Shown one piece after another: positions 62,646 through 64,000 of a DNA stretch of 64,000 nt. The stretch is taken from assembly GCA_007130885.1 (NCBI GenBank), contig SLRQ01000005.1, forward strand, positions 69,542 through 133,541, in the 5' to 3' direction. Every line of letters begins with the position of its first letter. The stretch's first letter is position 1. Below the pieces are notes generated by a model. It ran no database searches and was not told the DNA's origin. It saw nothing but the letters and a program-made list of their open reading frames with translations. A program made the position numbers and the translations under genes. This stretch comes from Deltaproteobacteria bacterium. GTDB lineage: Bacteria > Myxococcota > Myxococcia > SLRQ01.

Positions 62646-64000
62646 CTAGCGGGCGAGAAGTATTACTAGAAGGACCAACCCTAGTAGGATGTAGCTTGCA
62701 GCATCGCGAAGGGTAAAAACTACTGGATCGACATGAAGGCTGCGACGGTTGGCTAGCAGCCAAACTCTGTTAATCCAATAAAACAGAATAGGACAAAGCG
62801 CCCACAGCGCAAACGGGTCATTGTAAAGATGGGTGTCCGGATCGAGATGGATGTAGAGCGCAAGTACTAGAACAGCGATGTTGCCCGAGGAAACTCCCAT
62901 GAAAGTCAGCAACTGCGTGTCATGGGTTCGATATGCGCGGCCGGGCAGGCAAATCGCCGGCGAGTGGTCTCGATCGAGAAGCTCTGTTACACGCTTGACT
63001 AACGCAAGACTAAGGAACAGAAATCCGGCAAAGGCCAGGAGCCAAGGAGAGACGGGAATGCTTGTGGCCTCGGAGCCGGCGAAAAGGCGCAATGTATAAA
63101 GTCCCGCCAAACATAATACGTCTACTAGAAGGAGACCTTTCAGGAATAATGTATAGGATAGGGTTAGGATGAAATAGATGAGCAGAAGTAAAGCTAGCTC
63201 CAAGGAGAGCATTAGTGCGAGGCAAAATGCGGCAGCCATGAGAATTGGGGCGGTGAGAATGGCTGCTGCAAGGGGCATTTGTCCCGAGGCCAGGGGACGG
63301 CTGCGCTTGATGGGATGCTCGCGATCATTCTCGAGATCAAAAAGGTCGTTTGTCAGATAAACCCCGGTGGCACCAAGGCTGAATGCGGTGAAGGCGAGAA
63401 ATGATTGACCCAGAATGGAAGGTTCGAGGAGACGATGTGCTGTGAAGGCTGGAACGAAGACAAGGGTGTTCTTGAGCCACTGATGAACGCGGAAAGCACT
63501 CAGTACGACACGGAACCGCATTGAGGATCGAGGAACAACGGTGGTGACGTTGGAAAACCTCGTAGCGGCGCGAAGGACCCGTGATGAGGGTTCTATGAGA
63601 AAGCTTTCGGCTGCCTTGCTCCAGACAGGGAGATCGACGCTAGAATCACCAGCGTAAGCGAAGCCGGCTTCTCCGAACAGCTCCAAGAGCTTATCGCGCT
63701 TTCGACGAGAAGTGAGGTTGGTCTTCCCGTCGCTGGCAAGAATCTGCTCGAAGATTCCGAGATGATCCCCTACTCGTTGTGCCAGCAACTCATCTGAGCC
63801 GGTTACAAGCAGAAGTGAGCGGCCGCGTTGCTTCTCCTCATGCAGTAGTGAGAGCAACTCCTCTCGGTATGGTAGGAGCGCGACGTCTATTTGGGAACGA
63901 AGAGCCAACTTACGTTTGAGAACGGCTCGTCCGGCAAGGATCCAGATGGGGAGAACAAGCAGCAAGAATGGGTTGCGCCGAACAGCGGAGATAGCCGACT
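62646..64000 (-). CDS. HAD-UbiA fusion, DPPR-synthase-like (partial, 5' end beyond right edge)
   Basis: The available 451 residues form the C-terminal part of a larger protein. No stop codon separates the apparent TTG start at 63965 from the window edge, so it continues outside. The first part resembles a HAD phosphatase (LLLVTGSDELLAQRVGDHLGIFEQIL; LTSRRKRDKLLELFG; AYAGDSSVDLPVW). The second is a UbiA prenyltransferase with eight or more membrane segments and the motif NDLFDLENDREHPIKRSRPLASG. In mycobacteria UbiA (Rv3806c) joins phosphoribosyl pyrophosphate to decaprenyl phosphate and a phosphatase removes the 5-phosphate; here both steps are on one chain. It heads the arabinose cassette. 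Confidence 0.9.
   Translation of the reverse strand, partial: SAISAVRRNPFLLLVLPIWILAGRAVLKRKLALRSQIDVALLPYREELLSLLHEEKQRGRSLLLVTGSDELLAQRVGDHLGIFEQILASDGKTNLTSRRKRDKLLELFGEAGFAYAGDSSVDLPVWSKAAESFLIEPSSRVLRAATRFSNVTTVVPRSSMRFRVVLSAFRVHQWLKNTLVFVPAFTAHRLLEPSILGQSFLAFTAFSLGATGVYLTNDLFDLENDREHPIKRSRPLASGQMPLAAAILTAPILMAAAFCLALMLSLELALLLLIYFILTLSYTLFLKGLLLVDVLCLAGLYTLRLFAGSEATSIPVSPWLLAFAGFLFLSLALVKRVTELLDRDHSPAICLPGRAYRTHDTQLLTFMGVSSGNIAVLVLALYIHLDPDTHLYNDPFALWALCPILFYWINRVWLLANRRSLHVDPVVFTLRDAASYILLGLVLLVILLAR

Overview
The window looks like chromosome from a Gram-negative, GC-rich, free-living bacterium. Evidence for a Gram-negative envelope is a TamA/TamB-like pair, several proteins ending in an outer-membrane-barrel aromatic residue, and lipoprotein signals. 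The large cysteine-rich FG-GAP lipoprotein, the CXXXY-type CcmE, the class II ribonucleotide reductase and the complete MoxR-Bat operon fit best with the former Deltaproteobacteria (Myxococcota or relatives). That placement is inference from gene content; there is no rRNA or marker gene here. I saw no tRNA, rRNA, insertion sequence, prophage or CRISPR array.

Layout. 1-2.4 kb (minus): a GntR-family repressor and a split transketolase in one operon, with a PdhR-like operator on its own promoter. 2.4-8.3 kb: B12-dependent ribonucleotide reductase behind a palindrome-rich 0.5 kb leader, a TPR protein, an aldehyde dehydrogenase and an HU-type protein. 8.4-12.3 kb: queG, a SAF-domain protein, an outer-membrane-barrel candidate and an unknown exported protein. 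12.5-18.1 kb (plus): a compact cytochrome c maturation (System I) operon ccmE-F-A-B-C-D, closed by a strong hairpin. 18.3-24.7 kb (minus): ferredoxin, a zinc MDR dehydrogenase, an amidohydrolase and a giant protein joining a metallopeptidase, a beta-propeller and an outer-membrane barrel. 24.9-29.7 kb: threonine synthase, a cystathionine-synthase-family enzyme and a phosphoglycerate-mutase-like proposed homoserine kinase, a threonine/methionine branch-point neighbourhood, with a repeat-rich 0.58 kb gap between the last two. 29.9-37.7 kb (minus): tamB, tamA and a cyclophilin. 37.9-46.6 kb (plus): moxR-DUF58-batA/B/C/D/E-like operon with 4-base overlaps. 46.6-57.4 kb: a lone response-regulator receiver, a 1289-residue cysteine-rich FG-GAP lipoprotein, a 24-bp interspersed repeat cluster, a lytic transglycosylase, glutamate dehydrogenase and a membrane-domain operon nfeD-floA-orf-trmJ.

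57.5-64 kb is visibly lower in GC (one sampled 60-bp line is about 48 percent, against about 73 percent in a sampled line of tamB). It carries two polytopic membrane proteins facing a minus-strand cassette of HAD-UbiA, DprE1-like, GtrA and DprE2-like proteins. These are the known steps for making polyprenyl-phosphate D-arabinofuranose in mycobacteria and in pilin-arabinosylating Pseudomonas. I consider this cassette, probably acquired and continuing past the right edge, the most interesting system in the window: a candidate arabinosylation locus in a Gram-negative background.

The other notable items are the CcmE heme ligand change, the CcmF C-terminal extension, the lipidated TamA, the peptidase-propeller-barrel fusion, the Ser-to-Thr change in the proposed homoserine kinase, and three kinds of unexplained intergenic repeat.
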